This document shows, one piece after another, positions 34,117-44,034 of a stretch of DNA of 44,899 nucleotides. A program made the translations under genes and the position numbers. Within the stretch, counting starts at the first letter, position 1. Every line of letters starts with the position of its first letter. Source of the stretch: Verrucomicrobiota bacterium (GTDB taxonomy: Bacteria; Verrucomicrobiota; Verrucomicrobiia; Limisphaerales; Fontisphaeraceae); contig JBAXGN010000044.1 of NCBI GenBank assembly GCA_037139415.1, positions 1 through 44,899 of the forward strand. Reading direction: 5' to 3'. The notes under the pieces are model-generated. The model saw only the letters and a list, made by a program, of their open reading frames with translations. It did no database searches and was not told the origin of the DNA.

Positions 34117-37100
34117 TCACTTCCCCGGCACGGTTTCGGCCAGGCCGACGTCGATGTATTGGCCGCCGCGGGTCTGGTGGCAGTGGACGGCGATGGTGTT
34201 TTTGCCGGGCTTCAGGGTCGCCCGGGCTTCCGCGCTCATGGGCATGGTTTCGTAATCGCTGATGAAGCCAGCGACGGAGCCGGCCAGGATGCCGTTGAGA
34301 TAGACTTCGGCGTCTTCATCATGGTGGATGATCAATTGCGGTTCTTTGAGGCCGCTTTCCGGGATGGTGAATTCGCGGCGCAACCAGATGTCGGCGGTAT
34401 TCCATTCGGTGCGGACGATTGCGCCGGGGGTGCCTTTGGTGCCAAACCCGGAAACGCCTTCCTTCCACGCCGCCGCATCAAAGTCCGGCTTGAACCAGCC
34501 GCCGGCGGGCTTTTGCGTGGTGTAACGCCAGTGGATATCGTCCTCTTCTTTGGCGGTGGGGACCATGGTGCGCGTGACGGGCGGCTTCGGCATGGGGGCG
34601 TAGTTCGCGGCCTTGGTTTGGTCGCGGCCAGCGTATTTCGCCCACACGGCCTTATCGTAAAGCATCTGGGCGAAGACGCCGCCGATGACGGGGCGCGCGG
34701 TGAAGCCGACCTTGCGGGCGCTTACGGTCTGGTACCAATCGGTGAGGGGCGAGCGATCCGGCGTCTCATTCATGAACAGGAAGATCGGGCCAATGAGGGC
34801 CTCGAAGTCCGCGCGGTTCTGCGTGAGGGTCGCCGTCCAGGTGATCCAATCCAGCTTGGTATAAGTCTGGCGGTTATCGAGCGGCAGGCCGTATTTGTTC
34901 TGCATTTTCTTGTAATAATCCATTTCCTTGCGCAGGACGGCGTCCGGGAAGAGGTTGAGGCCGAGGATGCGGTCCCAGATGAGGTTATACTTCTGGCTCC
35001 AGGTCTCGGGCTTGTCAAACGCCAGGCGGAAATGATCGCCGGAATCCGCTTCCTTGACCCAGCGCTGGGCGAACTCGCGGGCGAGTTTGAAGTATTCATC
35101 GGCCCGCGCATCGCCGCGCATCGCGCAGAGCTTGGCAAACGCGCCCAGCCCGCAGATGGCTTTGGCGCTCAGGTTGACATTATGCGCGAGATGCCCGGCG
35201 AAATCGTCGGTGCAGAGCTGATTTTCCGGATCAAACCCTTTCTCCTTGAGATAGGCGGCCCATTTCTCCAATTGCGGCCAGTAAAGGTTCGCGAAGTCCG
35301 GTTTGCCTTCCAACTGGGCGATCGCGCCGAAGAGGCAGAGGATATTGCCGCTTTCCTCGACCGGCATCTGGTTCTGCTCCGTGCGCTCGCCGCCGCCGTA
35401 GCGCTGGCCGTTCGCGTGCGGGTATTGGCCGAGGTCGTGCGGGGCGAAGGGGAATTTCCAGCGCTCGCTCGCGGCGTAATTCATGAACGGCACCAGGAAG
35501 GACTTCGCCTGCGACGCGCCAAACAGCAGGAATTGCGGCGCCATGGGATAGAAGACATCCGAGGTGCCGATGCAGCCGTTGGAGTGGTTCTCCTTGCAGA
35601 AGGAGATTGGCTGCCCGTTTTCGTCGGCCACGAACTTGCCCGCCGCGTAGCATTGGCGATACGCCAGCGCGCAGAGTTTGGCGTACTTCTCGCCGCCGGC
35701 TTTGGTTAAGTCGGCCATGAGTTCCTCATCGAACGCCACGCAACGCTTGAGCAGCGACGCGTACTCCTTCGCGGAGGCCTTGAGCAGATCCGCGGCTTCC
35801 CAGCCGTTCCGCCGCCAATAGGGGCGCAGGTTCTTTTTCATGTACTGGATCGAGTACAGATCGTCGTAGGCCACCATCAACCAGCGCGAGACCGGCTTGG
35901 CGCTCACGCTGCCGACGTCCACCGTCAGCACGGCGAACAAGCTGTCGCCGGAACCTTCCACCGGCGCTTTGGCCTGATCCTCCGCCGACGTGGGCTGCAC
36001 CATCGCGCTCACGCCGCGCGCGGACGGCGCCGCCAGATATAAATAGCCCCAGTCAATGCGGATGTCATCGCCGCGCTTGGCCAGGATCGCCTGATCCTTC
36101 GAGCCCGCCTTCACGACCGTCAACCCATTGATCTTTTCCTGGCCCACGACCACCGGTTGCTTGCCTTCGTTCACCGTCAACTCGGCGGAGGCGCTGAACT
36201 GGAAATCCACCTTGTGATTCTTGCCGTCCGTGGCTTTGAACTCATACGTCACGTACGTCACCGGGCGCGAGAGAATATCAATATCCTCGGGCAACGCGGG
36301 GGTCATGAAGGTGAGGGTGAGCGCGATGCCCGCGCCTTCAAACGTGTAAATACTGCGCGTGGGCAGCACCGTCAGGCTCGTCTGTTCGAGCGCGGGCAAC
36401 CGCCGGGGCGCGCCGCCCAAAACGCGGTACGGCTTGCTGTCAATGTTCACCACACTGCTCAGGCGATGCGGCTTCCCGGTCCAGTGCGTCGTATCGGTCT
36501 CGTTCAGTTTGTCGCTGGGCGACCAGACGCTGAAATACGGATCGCAAGCCACGAGCGGCGTGGCGGGCGGCACGAGCTTCGTGCCTTCCGCGCGGCGCGG
36601 CACCGGCGGCGTGTAAAGCTGCTTGTGCGCTTCGGTGATGGCGGCCTGATCCAGTTTCACCAGCGCGCGGTCGTACGTGAGCAAGCCGTTGACCTCAATT
36701 TCGCAATCGGTGGTCTGCGTATAGACGGCGGCGCACAAGCCGCTCTCGCCGGTCAGCAGGTGCAGCTTCCGCATCAGTCCCAAGTATGTATCCGTCAGCT
36801 CCTCGGAGGTTTTGAAGTTGCGATAGCCCCAATTCTTCTCGTCCTGCCAGGAGTGCCCCTTCACCGGCAGCCCGAGCCCGCCGAATTCCCCCAGCACCGC
36901 CGTGCGCCCGTCTTCCAGCTTCGGCACGCCCGGCCCCGGATAATTATGCATGTCAATCACGTCCCCGACCTTGCGGTCGGTCCAGCCGGACGCATTATTC
37001 ACCAGGCGCGACGGATCGAGCTGCTTGATCCACTCGCAGATGCGCGGCGTATCGTACTGGCCCCAGCCTTCGTTGAACGGCACCCACATGACGATGCAGG

Positions 37101-38529
37101 GATGATTCCAATGCCCTTCAATCATCGCCTTCATCTCCGTCTCGAATTGTTTGGCGGCATCCTCGCGCCCTTTGCGGATCGTATCCGTTTTATTGTCGCC
37201 CACGCCGCTGCCGGGCATGTCCTGCCAGACGAGCAGGCCCAATTTGTCGCACCAATAATACCAGCGGTCCGGTTCGATCTTCACATGCTTGCGCGCCATG
37301 TTCATGCCGAGTTCCTTGGTGATTTCGATGTCGTAACGCAGGGCGTCATCCGTTGGCGCGGTAAAAATGCCATCCGGCCAGAAACCCTGGTCCAGCGGAC
37401 CGTATTGAAACAGCGGCTTATTATTCAGCAGCAGCCGGTTGATGCCCGCCGCATCTTTGCCCATGGAAATCTTGCGCATGCCGAAGTAGCTCTTGACCCA
37501 ATCCATGGTGACAGAGCCGCCACCAAAATCAATCGTTCTCGCGTCAACGTCTGGCGCGTAACTTTTGACCCAATCCATGGAGACAGAGCCGGCATCCGTC
37601 AGGCGCACCTTGATATCATAAAGGAACGGCTGATCGGGCGACCACAGCTTGGCATTGGGGATCGGCAGCTCAATGAATTCCCCGAGTTTGCCGTTTTTGA
37701 AGGCGACCACTTCCCGCACGAGTTGATTCTTCGCATTATGGCGCGTGTTGGGATCTTCGATGATCACCTCCACGTGCTGTTCCGGCGTCGCGCCGACGGT
37801 GTCCACCGCGATGCGGACTTTGCCGCCGTCCACGTCCGCCACAATGCGCAGCTTCTGGATATGCGCGGGGAGGACCGGCTCCAGCCACACCGTCTGCCAG
37901 ATGCCCGAACTCGCGGTGTACATGATGCCGCCGGGCTTCAGCACCTGTTTGCCCTTGGCTTGCGGGCCGCGATCCGTCGGGTCCCACACCGCGACGATGA
38001 TTTCCTGCTCGCCCGCGGGCTTGAGCGCGTCCGTGATGTCAAAACTGAACGCGTCGAACCCGCCGCGATGGGTGCCGAGTTCCTTGCCGTTCACGGTCAC
38101 GGTCGCCTCCCAATCCACCGCCCCGAAGTTCAGCAGCACCCGTTGGCCCTTCCATTTCTCAGGAATTTGGAACGTGCGGCGGTACCAGAGGCGTTGCGTC
38201 TCCAACAGCGGCTTCATCACACCCGAGAGCGCGGATTCCACCGGGAACGGCACCAGGATTTGCCCGTCATATTTCGCGGGCTGGGCGGCGCGGTCCACGA
38301 TGGCGTACTCCCAGAGGCCGTTCAGGTTTTGCCATTCGCTGCGCACCAACTGCGGGCGCGGGTACTCGGCATGGACGGTCTCCGGTTTGACATCCTTGGC
38401 CCAACGGGTCGCGAGCGGCCCTTGCGCCGGCTGCCAGGCGGCGGCTTGGTGTTGCGTCAGCAATAAGGTGGCCGTGGCGGTCAGGACCAGTATCCGCGCC
38501 AGAAAAGTTCGGTGCTGTAAAGTGCTCAT
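34117..38529 (-). CDS. Secreted GH2-DUF4965 fusion glycosidase, 1470 aa
   Basis: Predicted exported multidomain carbohydrate enzyme. A signal peptide covers about residues 1-32. A GH2 module follows (about 60-640) with sugar-binding and immunoglobulin-like domains, the catalytic acid glutamate in PFNEGWGQ (about 484) and the likely nucleophile in VLGEFGGLG (about 548). From about 655 (ACDPYFSVWSPSDKLNET) to 1320 it resembles the DUF5127/DUF4965/DUF1793 glutaminase A-type proteins (KYNLIWDRILGLNLFP near 1185). The final 140 residues look like a beta-sandwich carbohydrate-binding module (LRREFTIPESG, IHHDEDAEVYLNG). Both halves normally occur as separate proteins of this size range. The antisense strand is open for long stretches but that is a GC-composition shadow. 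Substrate unknown. Confidence 0.88.
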   Translation of the reverse strand: MSTLQHRTFLARILVLTATATLLLTQHQAAAWQPAQGPLATRWAKDVKPETVHAEYPRPQLVRSEWQNLNGLWEYAIVDRAAQPAKYDGQILVPFPVESALSGVMKPLLETQRLWYRRTFQIPEKWKGQRVLLNFGAVDWEATVTVNGKELGTHRGGFDAFSFDITDALKPAGEQEIIVAVWDPTDRGPQAKGKQVLKPGGIMYTASSGIWQTVWLEPVLPAHIQKLRIVADVDGGKVRIAVDTVGATPEQHVEVIIEDPNTRHNAKNQLVREVVAFKNGKLGEFIELPIPNAKLWSPDQPFLYDIKVRLTDAGSVSMDWVKSYAPDVDARTIDFGGGSVTMDWVKSYFGMRKISMGKDAAGINRLLLNNKPLFQYGPLDQGFWPDGIFTAPTDDALRYDIEITKELGMNMARKHVKIEPDRWYYWCDKLGLLVWQDMPGSGVGDNKTDTIRKGREDAAKQFETEMKAMIEGHWNHPCIVMWVPFNEGWGQYDTPRICEWIKQLDPSRLVNNASGWTDRKVGDVIDMHNYPGPGVPKLEDGRTAVLGEFGGLGLPVKGHSWQDEKNWGYRNFKTSEELTDTYLGLMRKLHLLTGESGLCAAVYTQTTDCEIEVNGLLTYDRALVKLDQAAITEAHKQLYTPPVPRRAEGTKLVPPATPLVACDPYFSVWSPSDKLNETDTTHWTGKPHRLSSVVNIDSKPYRVLGGAPRRLPALEQTSLTVLPTRSIYTFEGAGIALTLTFMTPALPEDIDILSRPVTYVTYEFKATDGKNHKVDFQFSASAELTVNEGKQPVVVGQEKINGLTVVKAGSKDQAILAKRGDDIRIDWGYLYLAAPSARGVSAMVQPTSAEDQAKAPVEGSGDSLFAVLTVDVGSVSAKPVSRWLMVAYDDLYSIQYMKKNLRPYWRRNGWEAADLLKASAKEYASLLKRCVAFDEELMADLTKAGGEKYAKLCALAYRQCYAAGKFVADENGQPISFCKENHSNGCIGTSDVFYPMAPQFLLFGASQAKSFLVPFMNYAASERWKFPFAPHDLGQYPHANGQRYGGGERTEQNQMPVEESGNILCLFGAIAQLEGKPDFANLYWPQLEKWAAYLKEKGFDPENQLCTDDFAGHLAHNVNLSAKAICGLGAFAKLCAMRGDARADEYFKLAREFAQRWVKEADSGDHFRLAFDKPETWSQKYNLIWDRILGLNLFPDAVLRKEMDYYKKMQNKYGLPLDNRQTYTKLDWITWTATLTQNRADFEALIGPIFLFMNETPDRSPLTDWYQTVSARKVGFTARPVIGGVFAQMLYDKAVWAKYAGRDQTKAANYAPMPKPPVTRTMVPTAKEEDDIHWRYTTQKPAGGWFKPDFDAAAWKEGVSGFGTKGTPGAIVRTEWNTADIWLRREFTIPESGLKEPQLIIHHDEDAEVYLNGILAGSVAGFISDYETMPMSAEARATLKPGKNTIAVHCHQTRGGQYIDVGLAETVPGK
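37486..37590. repeat. 72-bp-period tandem duplication inside the GH2 module
   Basis: A 33-base segment at 37486-37518 recurs at 37558-37590 with 30 of 33 identities, spaced 72 bases (24 codons) and in frame. The protein carries MDWVKSY twice, separated by about 17 residues, just before the GH2 FGMRKI segment. Confidence 0.75.
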
Positions 38530-38709
38530 GCGTCCAGCCTGCCACAGTCCCCACCGCCGGGCAATGAGAGAAATAAGGTTAGTGAAATAAATAGTGCAAG
38601 AAACGAAAACCGGCGGTCAGAGGCAAGGAACAACCGGACATGAGTGAAATGAATTCCTTCAAAACCTGCGGCTCACGCGACCGCCAGCCCACCTGAAATA
38701 AGTCCGGGA

Positions 38710-39651
38710 ATGATCGGCAGCGTGAATCGCTCGACTTTTCCTCCGCACCTGCGGTATCCTGCCCGCGTGCAACTGAAACAGGTTACATTAATCGGGGTTG
38801 GATTGTTGGGCGGGTCCCTCGGTCTGGCGCTCAAACAGCGTGGTCTGGCCCGGCGCGTCGTCGGCTACGTCCGGCGGGAAGCCAGCGTGGCGGAATGCGC
38901 CAAAGCCGGCGTGGTGGACCACGCCACCCTGGATTTATCGGAGGCGGTCCAGGACGCGAATCTCATCGTATTTTGCACGCCGCTGGCCCAGATGCGGACG
39001 CTGGCCATGCAGATGAGTGGCCAACTTCGTCCGGGCGTACTGGTGACCGATGTCGGCAGCGTCAAAACCAGCGTTATCCGTGAACTCGCGCCCGTATTAA
39101 AACGGGCCGGCGCGGTCTTCATTGGCAGCCATCCCATGGCGGGCAGTGAGAAAACCGGGCCGCTGGCGGCCCGCGCGGACCTTTTTGAAAAGGCGGTTTG
39201 CATTGTCACCCCCACCCCGCAGACCCCGCCGGGAGCCGTGCGCCGGTTGCGAGCCTTGTGGAAAGCGGTGGGCGCACGCGTCCTCGAATTATCCCCCGCC
39301 CAACATGATGAGTTGGTCAGCCGCTCCAGCCATTTGCCGCACCTGGCCGCCGCCCAACTGGCCACCCTCGTGCTCGACCCGCGCAGCCCCAAAGAGCTGG
39401 CGCAACTGTGCGCGACGGGATTTCGGGACACCACCCGCATCGCCTCCGGTTCACCCGAGATGTGGCGGGACATCGTGTCTGCCAACCGCGAGGCGCTGGG
39501 GAAATCACTCCGGGCCTATGTGCGCGCCCTGGAAAACCTCGGCCGCTTGATTGAGCGTGGCGATAGTGCCGCCCTGGAAAAGTTCTTCAACACCGCCAAA
39601 CAGCGCCGCGACGCCTGGTGCGAGCAATTGGCCTCCCGCTCGCAGGAATAG
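38710..39651 (+). CDS. tyrA: Prephenate dehydrogenase (TyrA)
   Basis: Oxidises prephenate to 4-hydroxyphenylpyruvate for tyrosine synthesis using NAD(P). 313 aa from ATG 38710. The Rossmann motif is VTLIGVGLLGGSLGLAL; GSVKTSVIREL and IGSHPMAGSEKTGP hold the substrate- and cofactor-site residues, and RDTTRIASGSPEMWRDI is family-specific. The first 19 residues are not typical, and a GTG at 38767 (VQLKQVTLIGVG) may be the true start. No C-terminal ACT domain, so it is the simple form. It stands alone, complementing pheA at 10122. Confidence 0.93.
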   Translation: MIGSVNRSTFPPHLRYPARVQLKQVTLIGVGLLGGSLGLALKQRGLARRVVGYVRREASVAECAKAGVVDHATLDLSEAVQDANLIVFCTPLAQMRTLAMQMSGQLRPGVLVTDVGSVKTSVIRELAPVLKRAGAVFIGSHPMAGSEKTGPLAARADLFEKAVCIVTPTPQTPPGAVRRLRALWKAVGARVLELSPAQHDELVSRSSHLPHLAAAQLATLVLDPRSPKELAQLCATGFRDTTRIASGSPEMWRDIVSANREALGKSLRAYVRALENLGRLIERGDSAALEKFFNTAKQRRDAWCEQLASRSQE

Positions 39652-39755
39652 CAACGCTGGCGGTTAAGTCGGTGGGTTAGAAAACATCCCTGGCCACAAA
39701 GCGGCTCAGAAATCGCGATAAAGGAATGCTGGTGGCAGGTTTAGCCAAGGATAGA

Positions 39756-40259
39756 TCAGTGACCGCGTTGTTTGACAGCAGGCGCGGCGCCCGGCACCGG
39801 GAGCTTTAGCGGACGGAAGTTTCCCTGCTCACAACAGCGCACAAACGTTTCCGTCACCCCCTTGAGTTCTTCCCAGCGGTCGCGAATGGAAAGGGATTCC
39901 TCCCGCGTGATCCGATTATCCGCCGCCGCCGTGGCAATCACCTGGAGCAAATCGGCAAATTCCTTCACAATTTCATTGGTGGCTGGAATGAGATTCTCCG
40001 GTGGCGCGCCATCCGCCGGGGCGTTCCGCACAAAGAAGCCGTTGTTCCGTTCACACAACCATTGCACCAGCCGCGGGTCGTTCGTGCATTTCAGCAGCGC
40101 TTCCAAACGATCCAACGGATTGGCCGATCCGCTGCCACTATCCGCTTGCGACGCCTCCGTCCACTTATAGACCAGTGAAAGCGACACCCCTAACTCCGCC
40201 GCAACGTGCTTGGCCCCGGCCTGCTGGATCACTTCCCGCAATAATTCGTGTGACTGCAT
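39756..40259 (-). CDS. HTH protein resembling phage CII-type regulators
   Basis: 167 aa from ATG 40259 (MQSHELLREVIQQAG). Residues 12-35 form a helix-turn-helix (AKHVAAELGVSLSLVYKWTE), followed by a Pro/Gly/Ser linker and a helical segment, and a C-terminal helical domain (NEIVKEFADLLQVIATAAAD; LSIRDRWEELKG). The overall pattern fits the Phage_CP76/CII family, also found as single chromosomal genes. No phage genes are nearby. It is divergent from the SNF2 helicase. An in-frame start at 40280 is possible. Confidence 0.7.
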   Translation of the reverse strand: MQSHELLREVIQQAGAKHVAAELGVSLSLVYKWTEASQADSGSGSANPLDRLEALLKCTNDPRLVQWLCERNNGFFVRNAPADGAPPENLIPATNEIVKEFADLLQVIATAAADNRITREESLSIRDRWEELKGVTETFVRCCEQGNFRPLKLPVPGAAPAVKQRGH

Positions 40260-40597
40260 GGGCCCACGATAAACCACCACCCAGGTAATGAAAAGCAGAG
40301 ACTAATCTGGGTGGCACCTTGCCGCCAGCCCCGGAAAGGCTTTTCCCTCCGGTTGTTTTCACCTTCCCCAAGCGCTTTGCCTGCCCTCGTTTGCCATGGC
40401 GGGGTTCCATTTTTAGGCTGGCGTATTGTTCTGCGCAGTCATTTTATTGATTCCAAGATTGACATCCCGCCCCAGGCGGGAACCACCCGATCAAAAATAA
40501 ATGGCCTCTAGCGCAAATTTCTATTGACCACAGGGGGTAAATATTGTGCCAATATGAACCTTGCATCTTATATGGATGCCAACTGTGATTTTGACTA
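40260..40597. other. Intergenic region between CII-like and SNF2 genes
   Basis: 338 bases without a credible gene. It holds a perfect GC-rich hairpin, CCCGCC-CCA-GGCGGG (40466-40480), and a TTGACC at 40524 without a convincing -10 partner. AT-rich stretches at 40490-40560 could contain the helicase promoter. Confidence 0.5.
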
Positions 40598-43500
40598 ATG
40601 CCTAGAATTGCTAAAAACAAAGGGCGTGCGCCGCGGTTCTCCGCCAGCGCCGCCAAATATGACGCGCACCATTCCGTGCTGTCCAAGACGTACGGTGCGC
40701 TGGCCGACTTGCGTCGTGAACTGACCGAATCCAAAAGCAAGGTGGCTGAGCGCAATGACGTGCTCAAGCTGTTCGCCAGTTGCACCGATTCGCAACGCTC
40801 CTGGCTGTTGCTCGAAGATTACTTCGAGAAACTCTCCCTGTCCCGCAAGGATTTCCCCACGGAGGAGTGGTGGGCGCGCCTGTTGACGGTCACCGGACGC
40901 GAACGGCTCGAAGAGTTGGCCATCCTGTTCCTGCGCTCCCGGCGCACTGTCCCCACTGAACTCACCGAGTACGCCAACCTCCAGCGCTTTGCCGAAATCG
41001 AGCAGGCCGAGCAGGAGCAAAAGATGCTGAATACGCTCGAACGCTGGCTATTCCCGCCCGCCCCCGAGCACCTCGATGCCCCCCGTGCCACCCTCCGCAC
41101 CTTGTGTTCGGTGCGACCGGTCAAGGATTCCCAGTCCCTGCATACGCTGTGCGTCAAACTCAACCTGTTCCGCCCGCGTTCCGGCGAAAAGAACCGCACG
41201 CTCGAGGAAATCATAGAGCTGACCACGCGTGCTACGCACGAACAGGAATTATTTTCGCCCGACGACTGGGATTTCATGAAATGGATTGCCGACTGCTACG
41301 CCGCGGCGGACCCGGAAACCTCAGAACTGGATCTCGCCGGGGTGGAACTGCTGCAATGGCTGGCCCGCTGGGGCCATACGAAGCGACTGGAATGGGCGGA
41401 TCAACCGGCCTGCCTGTCCTTTAACGGGCAGGTGGTGGAACTCCTGCCCTGCCTGAATAGCGGGGCGGACGAACTATCCCTCTCGCCGCACCTGCAATTG
41501 CCCGATGGCAAATCCTGTCCATTGCAGGAAGTGAAGTTCTTTGCCGGCAGTCCGGCGATCGCCCTGGTGGGGAATGACTTTTTCCTGGTCCGCAATCCCG
41601 CCCCGGACATCCTCTTGGAACACTGGCGCGAAAACCCGGTCGTCCCTGTGCGCAAACTGAGCGCCCGCCTGCGCATGCAATTGCGCAAGCTGCGCCACTT
41701 GGGCAAAGTGGATTGGGATGCGTTATGCGTGACGCATACCGCCCGGCCGCAATTTACCTTTGAACTCAGCGCGGACAGCATCCACTTGCGCCTGTTGGCC
41801 ACGAGCGACCGCGATGGCAGCGAATGGCATTGGACTGGCAATGAGTGGATCACCGACGGAACGCCGAAGCAGGCAGACAAACCCAACGTCCTGGAAGATG
41901 CCCGGCTCGATGCCGCCACCCAGTGGCTACGCCGCCTCGATTGGTTCACCCCGGAACCCGGTCAATGGGTGGGCGATGCGAATGAAGTTTTCCTGAGCAC
42001 GCTGGCCGCCATCTGGAATGACCGCCCGGCAGAAGCGGATTTTCTGGGTAATCCGGCCTTCCACCGACTCTTCCTCCAACCGCGCCAGCTCAAGCCCAAG
42101 CTGATGATCAAGGGCAGCGGCATTGACTGGCTCTCCGTCTCCGCCGAATGGGAGGCGGAAGGGATGCGCCTCTCCCCGGCGGATCTCGAACGTCTGGCGG
42201 TCTCGACCAGTCGCTTTGTCAAACTGCCGGACGCCGGCTGGGTGGAACTCAACACCGCTGCCGTCGCCCAAGCCCACGAAACCATGGCCGACCTCGGCAT
42301 GGAAGGGTTGAGCCCCATCGCCCAAAAAATCGGCATGGAACAAGCGGCGCACCTGGATGAATCCGCCCTCGGACGATTCACCGCCACACCGGAACTTAAA
42401 GCCTTCAAGCAACGCCTGGCCAATTTCGACGGCATTCCTTCCATCCCCCTGCCCGCCACGGTGCATGCCGATATGCGCCCGTACCAAAAGGAGGGCTTTG
42501 ACTTCCTGTGCCAACTCACCAGCCTCCGGCTCGGCGGGGTACTGGCGGACGATATGGGCTTGGGCAAAACCCTCCAGACGTTGGCATGGCTGGCCTGGCT
42601 CAAGGAATATTATCGCAAGGATCCCAAACCTTCGCTGGTTATTTGCCCGGCTTCCGTGCTGCACAACTGGCGGCGCGAGGCGGAAAAATTCGTACCCACC
42701 ATGAAGGTGCTGGTGCTGGAAAGCGGCGCCGCCCGCCACAATCTGCGCAAACAGATTCCCCAGCACGATTTGATCGTCACCAATTACGCCCTCCTGCGGC
42801 GCGACCTTGAAGAGTTGCAGAAGTTTAACTTCCGCACCATCATTCTGGACGAGGCCCAATTTATTAAGAACCCGACGGCCCAGGTTTCGCAATCCGTCAA
42901 ACAACTCGAAGCCGACCAACGGCTGGCGCTGACCGGCACCCCCTTGGAAAACCGCCTGTTGGATCTCTGGAGCATTGTGGATTTCATTCAGCCCGGTTAC
43001 TTGGGCGACCAGGATCACTTCCACGAGACCTACGAACCAAAGGTGACCGGGGATGGCGAGGATGCTATCACTCAGTTACGGGTAGCGCGCCGGCGGTTAG
43101 CCGCCAAGCTGCGCCCCGTCATGATCCGCCGCCTGAAACAACAGGTGGCCAAGGATTTGCCAGACCGCATCGAGGAACGCCGCGATTGTGATTTGGGCGA
43201 AGCCCAGCGCAAACTATATCTGGCCGAATTGCGCCGCAGCCGCGAACAGATTTCACAGATCGTTGCGGAAAAGGGCTTGGCCCGCAGCAAAATGCATGTG
43301 CTGGCGGCTCTCACGCGCCTGCGCCAGATCTGCTGTCATCCCATGTTGGTCGGCAATGATTCCGCCTCGGGCAAGACCGAAACCCTGTTTGAACTGCTCG
43401 AACCGTTGCTGGCCCAAGGCCACAAGGTGCTGCTGTTCTCGCAATTTGTGCAGATGCTCAAGATACTGGAAGGCGAATGCCGCCAGCGCCAGATGCCCAC

Positions 43501-43876
43501 GCATATCCTGACCGGGGAAACCAAGGAACGGCAGGCCGTGGTGCAGGCATTCCAGAATGATCCCAATGCCGCCGTGTTCCTGCTCAGCTTGCGTGCCGCC
43601 GGCACCGGCCTGAACTTGACTACCGCGAGTTACGTTGTGCTTTACGATCCGTGGTGGAATCCCGCGGTGGAGGCGCAAGCCATTGACCGCTCGCACCGCA
43701 TTGGTCAGACGCGCACCGTCAACGCCTACCGCTTGATCACCCCCGGCACGGTCGAGGAAAAAATCTGGGACCTGCAACAACGCAAAGCCCAGACCATTGC
43801 GGACGTGCTCGGCGAGGAAGGCTTTGCCCGCAGCCTGTCACAGACCGACCTGGAATACCTATTTTCCGAGGAATAA
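40598..43876 (+). CDS. SNF2-family ATP-dependent helicase/translocase
   Basis: 1092-aa protein. The C-terminal half is a complete SNF2 ATPase: Walker A DDMGLGKTLQTLAW (about 650), ICPASVLHNWRREAEKF, ILDEAQFIKNPT (about 751), LTGTPLENRLLDLWSIVDF, and RSHRIGQTRTVNAYRLI (about 1034). The N-terminal 560 residues are of unknown fold, with no SWIM zinc motif seen. Such bacterial proteins move along duplex DNA and may remodel RNA polymerase or nucleoid; the target is unknown. ATG at 40598 is the first in frame. Divergent from the CII-like gene, upstream of tRNA-Leu. Confidence 0.92.
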   Translation: MPRIAKNKGRAPRFSASAAKYDAHHSVLSKTYGALADLRRELTESKSKVAERNDVLKLFASCTDSQRSWLLLEDYFEKLSLSRKDFPTEEWWARLLTVTGRERLEELAILFLRSRRTVPTELTEYANLQRFAEIEQAEQEQKMLNTLERWLFPPAPEHLDAPRATLRTLCSVRPVKDSQSLHTLCVKLNLFRPRSGEKNRTLEEIIELTTRATHEQELFSPDDWDFMKWIADCYAAADPETSELDLAGVELLQWLARWGHTKRLEWADQPACLSFNGQVVELLPCLNSGADELSLSPHLQLPDGKSCPLQEVKFFAGSPAIALVGNDFFLVRNPAPDILLEHWRENPVVPVRKLSARLRMQLRKLRHLGKVDWDALCVTHTARPQFTFELSADSIHLRLLATSDRDGSEWHWTGNEWITDGTPKQADKPNVLEDARLDAATQWLRRLDWFTPEPGQWVGDANEVFLSTLAAIWNDRPAEADFLGNPAFHRLFLQPRQLKPKLMIKGSGIDWLSVSAEWEAEGMRLSPADLERLAVSTSRFVKLPDAGWVELNTAAVAQAHETMADLGMEGLSPIAQKIGMEQAAHLDESALGRFTATPELKAFKQRLANFDGIPSIPLPATVHADMRPYQKEGFDFLCQLTSLRLGGVLADDMGLGKTLQTLAWLAWLKEYYRKDPKPSLVICPASVLHNWRREAEKFVPTMKVLVLESGAARHNLRKQIPQHDLIVTNYALLRRDLEELQKFNFRTIILDEAQFIKNPTAQVSQSVKQLEADQRLALTGTPLENRLLDLWSIVDFIQPGYLGDQDHFHETYEPKVTGDGEDAITQLRVARRRLAAKLRPVMIRRLKQQVAKDLPDRIEERRDCDLGEAQRKLYLAELRRSREQISQIVAEKGLARSKMHVLAALTRLRQICCHPMLVGNDSASGKTETLFELLEPLLAQGHKVLLFSQFVQMLKILEGECRQRQMPTHILTGETKERQAVVQAFQNDPNAAVFLLSLRAAGTGLNLTTASYVVLYDPWWNPAVEAQAIDRSHRIGQTRTVNAYRLITPGTVEEKIWDLQQRKAQTIADVLGEEGFARSLSQTDLEYLFSEE

Positions 43877-43947
43877 GAAAAAACGCAATGAAACGCTTGC
43901 GTTCCGCGCCGCCTTTTGTTTAAGGTTGCGCCCGTCAGTTTTTGGTG

Positions 43948-44034
43948 GCCGATGTGGCGGAATTGGCAGACGCGCTAGACTCAAAATCTAGTACTCGCAA
44001 GAGTGTGTGGGTTCGACCCCCTCCGTCGGCACCA
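43948..44034 (+). tRNA. tRNA-Leu (anticodon CAA)
   Basis: The 7-bp acceptor stem GCCGATG/CGTCGGC (one T-G pair) is followed by the D-arm, an anticodon stem CTAGA/TCTAG with loop CTCAAAA (anticodon CAA), a long variable arm ACTC-GCAA-GAGT, GGTTCGACC T-arm and an encoded CCA. The long variable arm fits leucine class II tRNA. It reads UUG codons. Confidence 0.95.

Noticed and set aside
36157-38466. 769-codon open frame antisense to the GH2-DUF4965 gene
   Set aside because: His/Arg/Gly-rich composition with no domain; the opposite strand encodes clear GH2 motifs. It is a shadow of GC-rich codon use.
43882-43903. AACGCAA/TTGCGTT hairpin as terminator of the SNF2 gene
   Set aside because: Seven-base stem with no following T-run; too weak to call.
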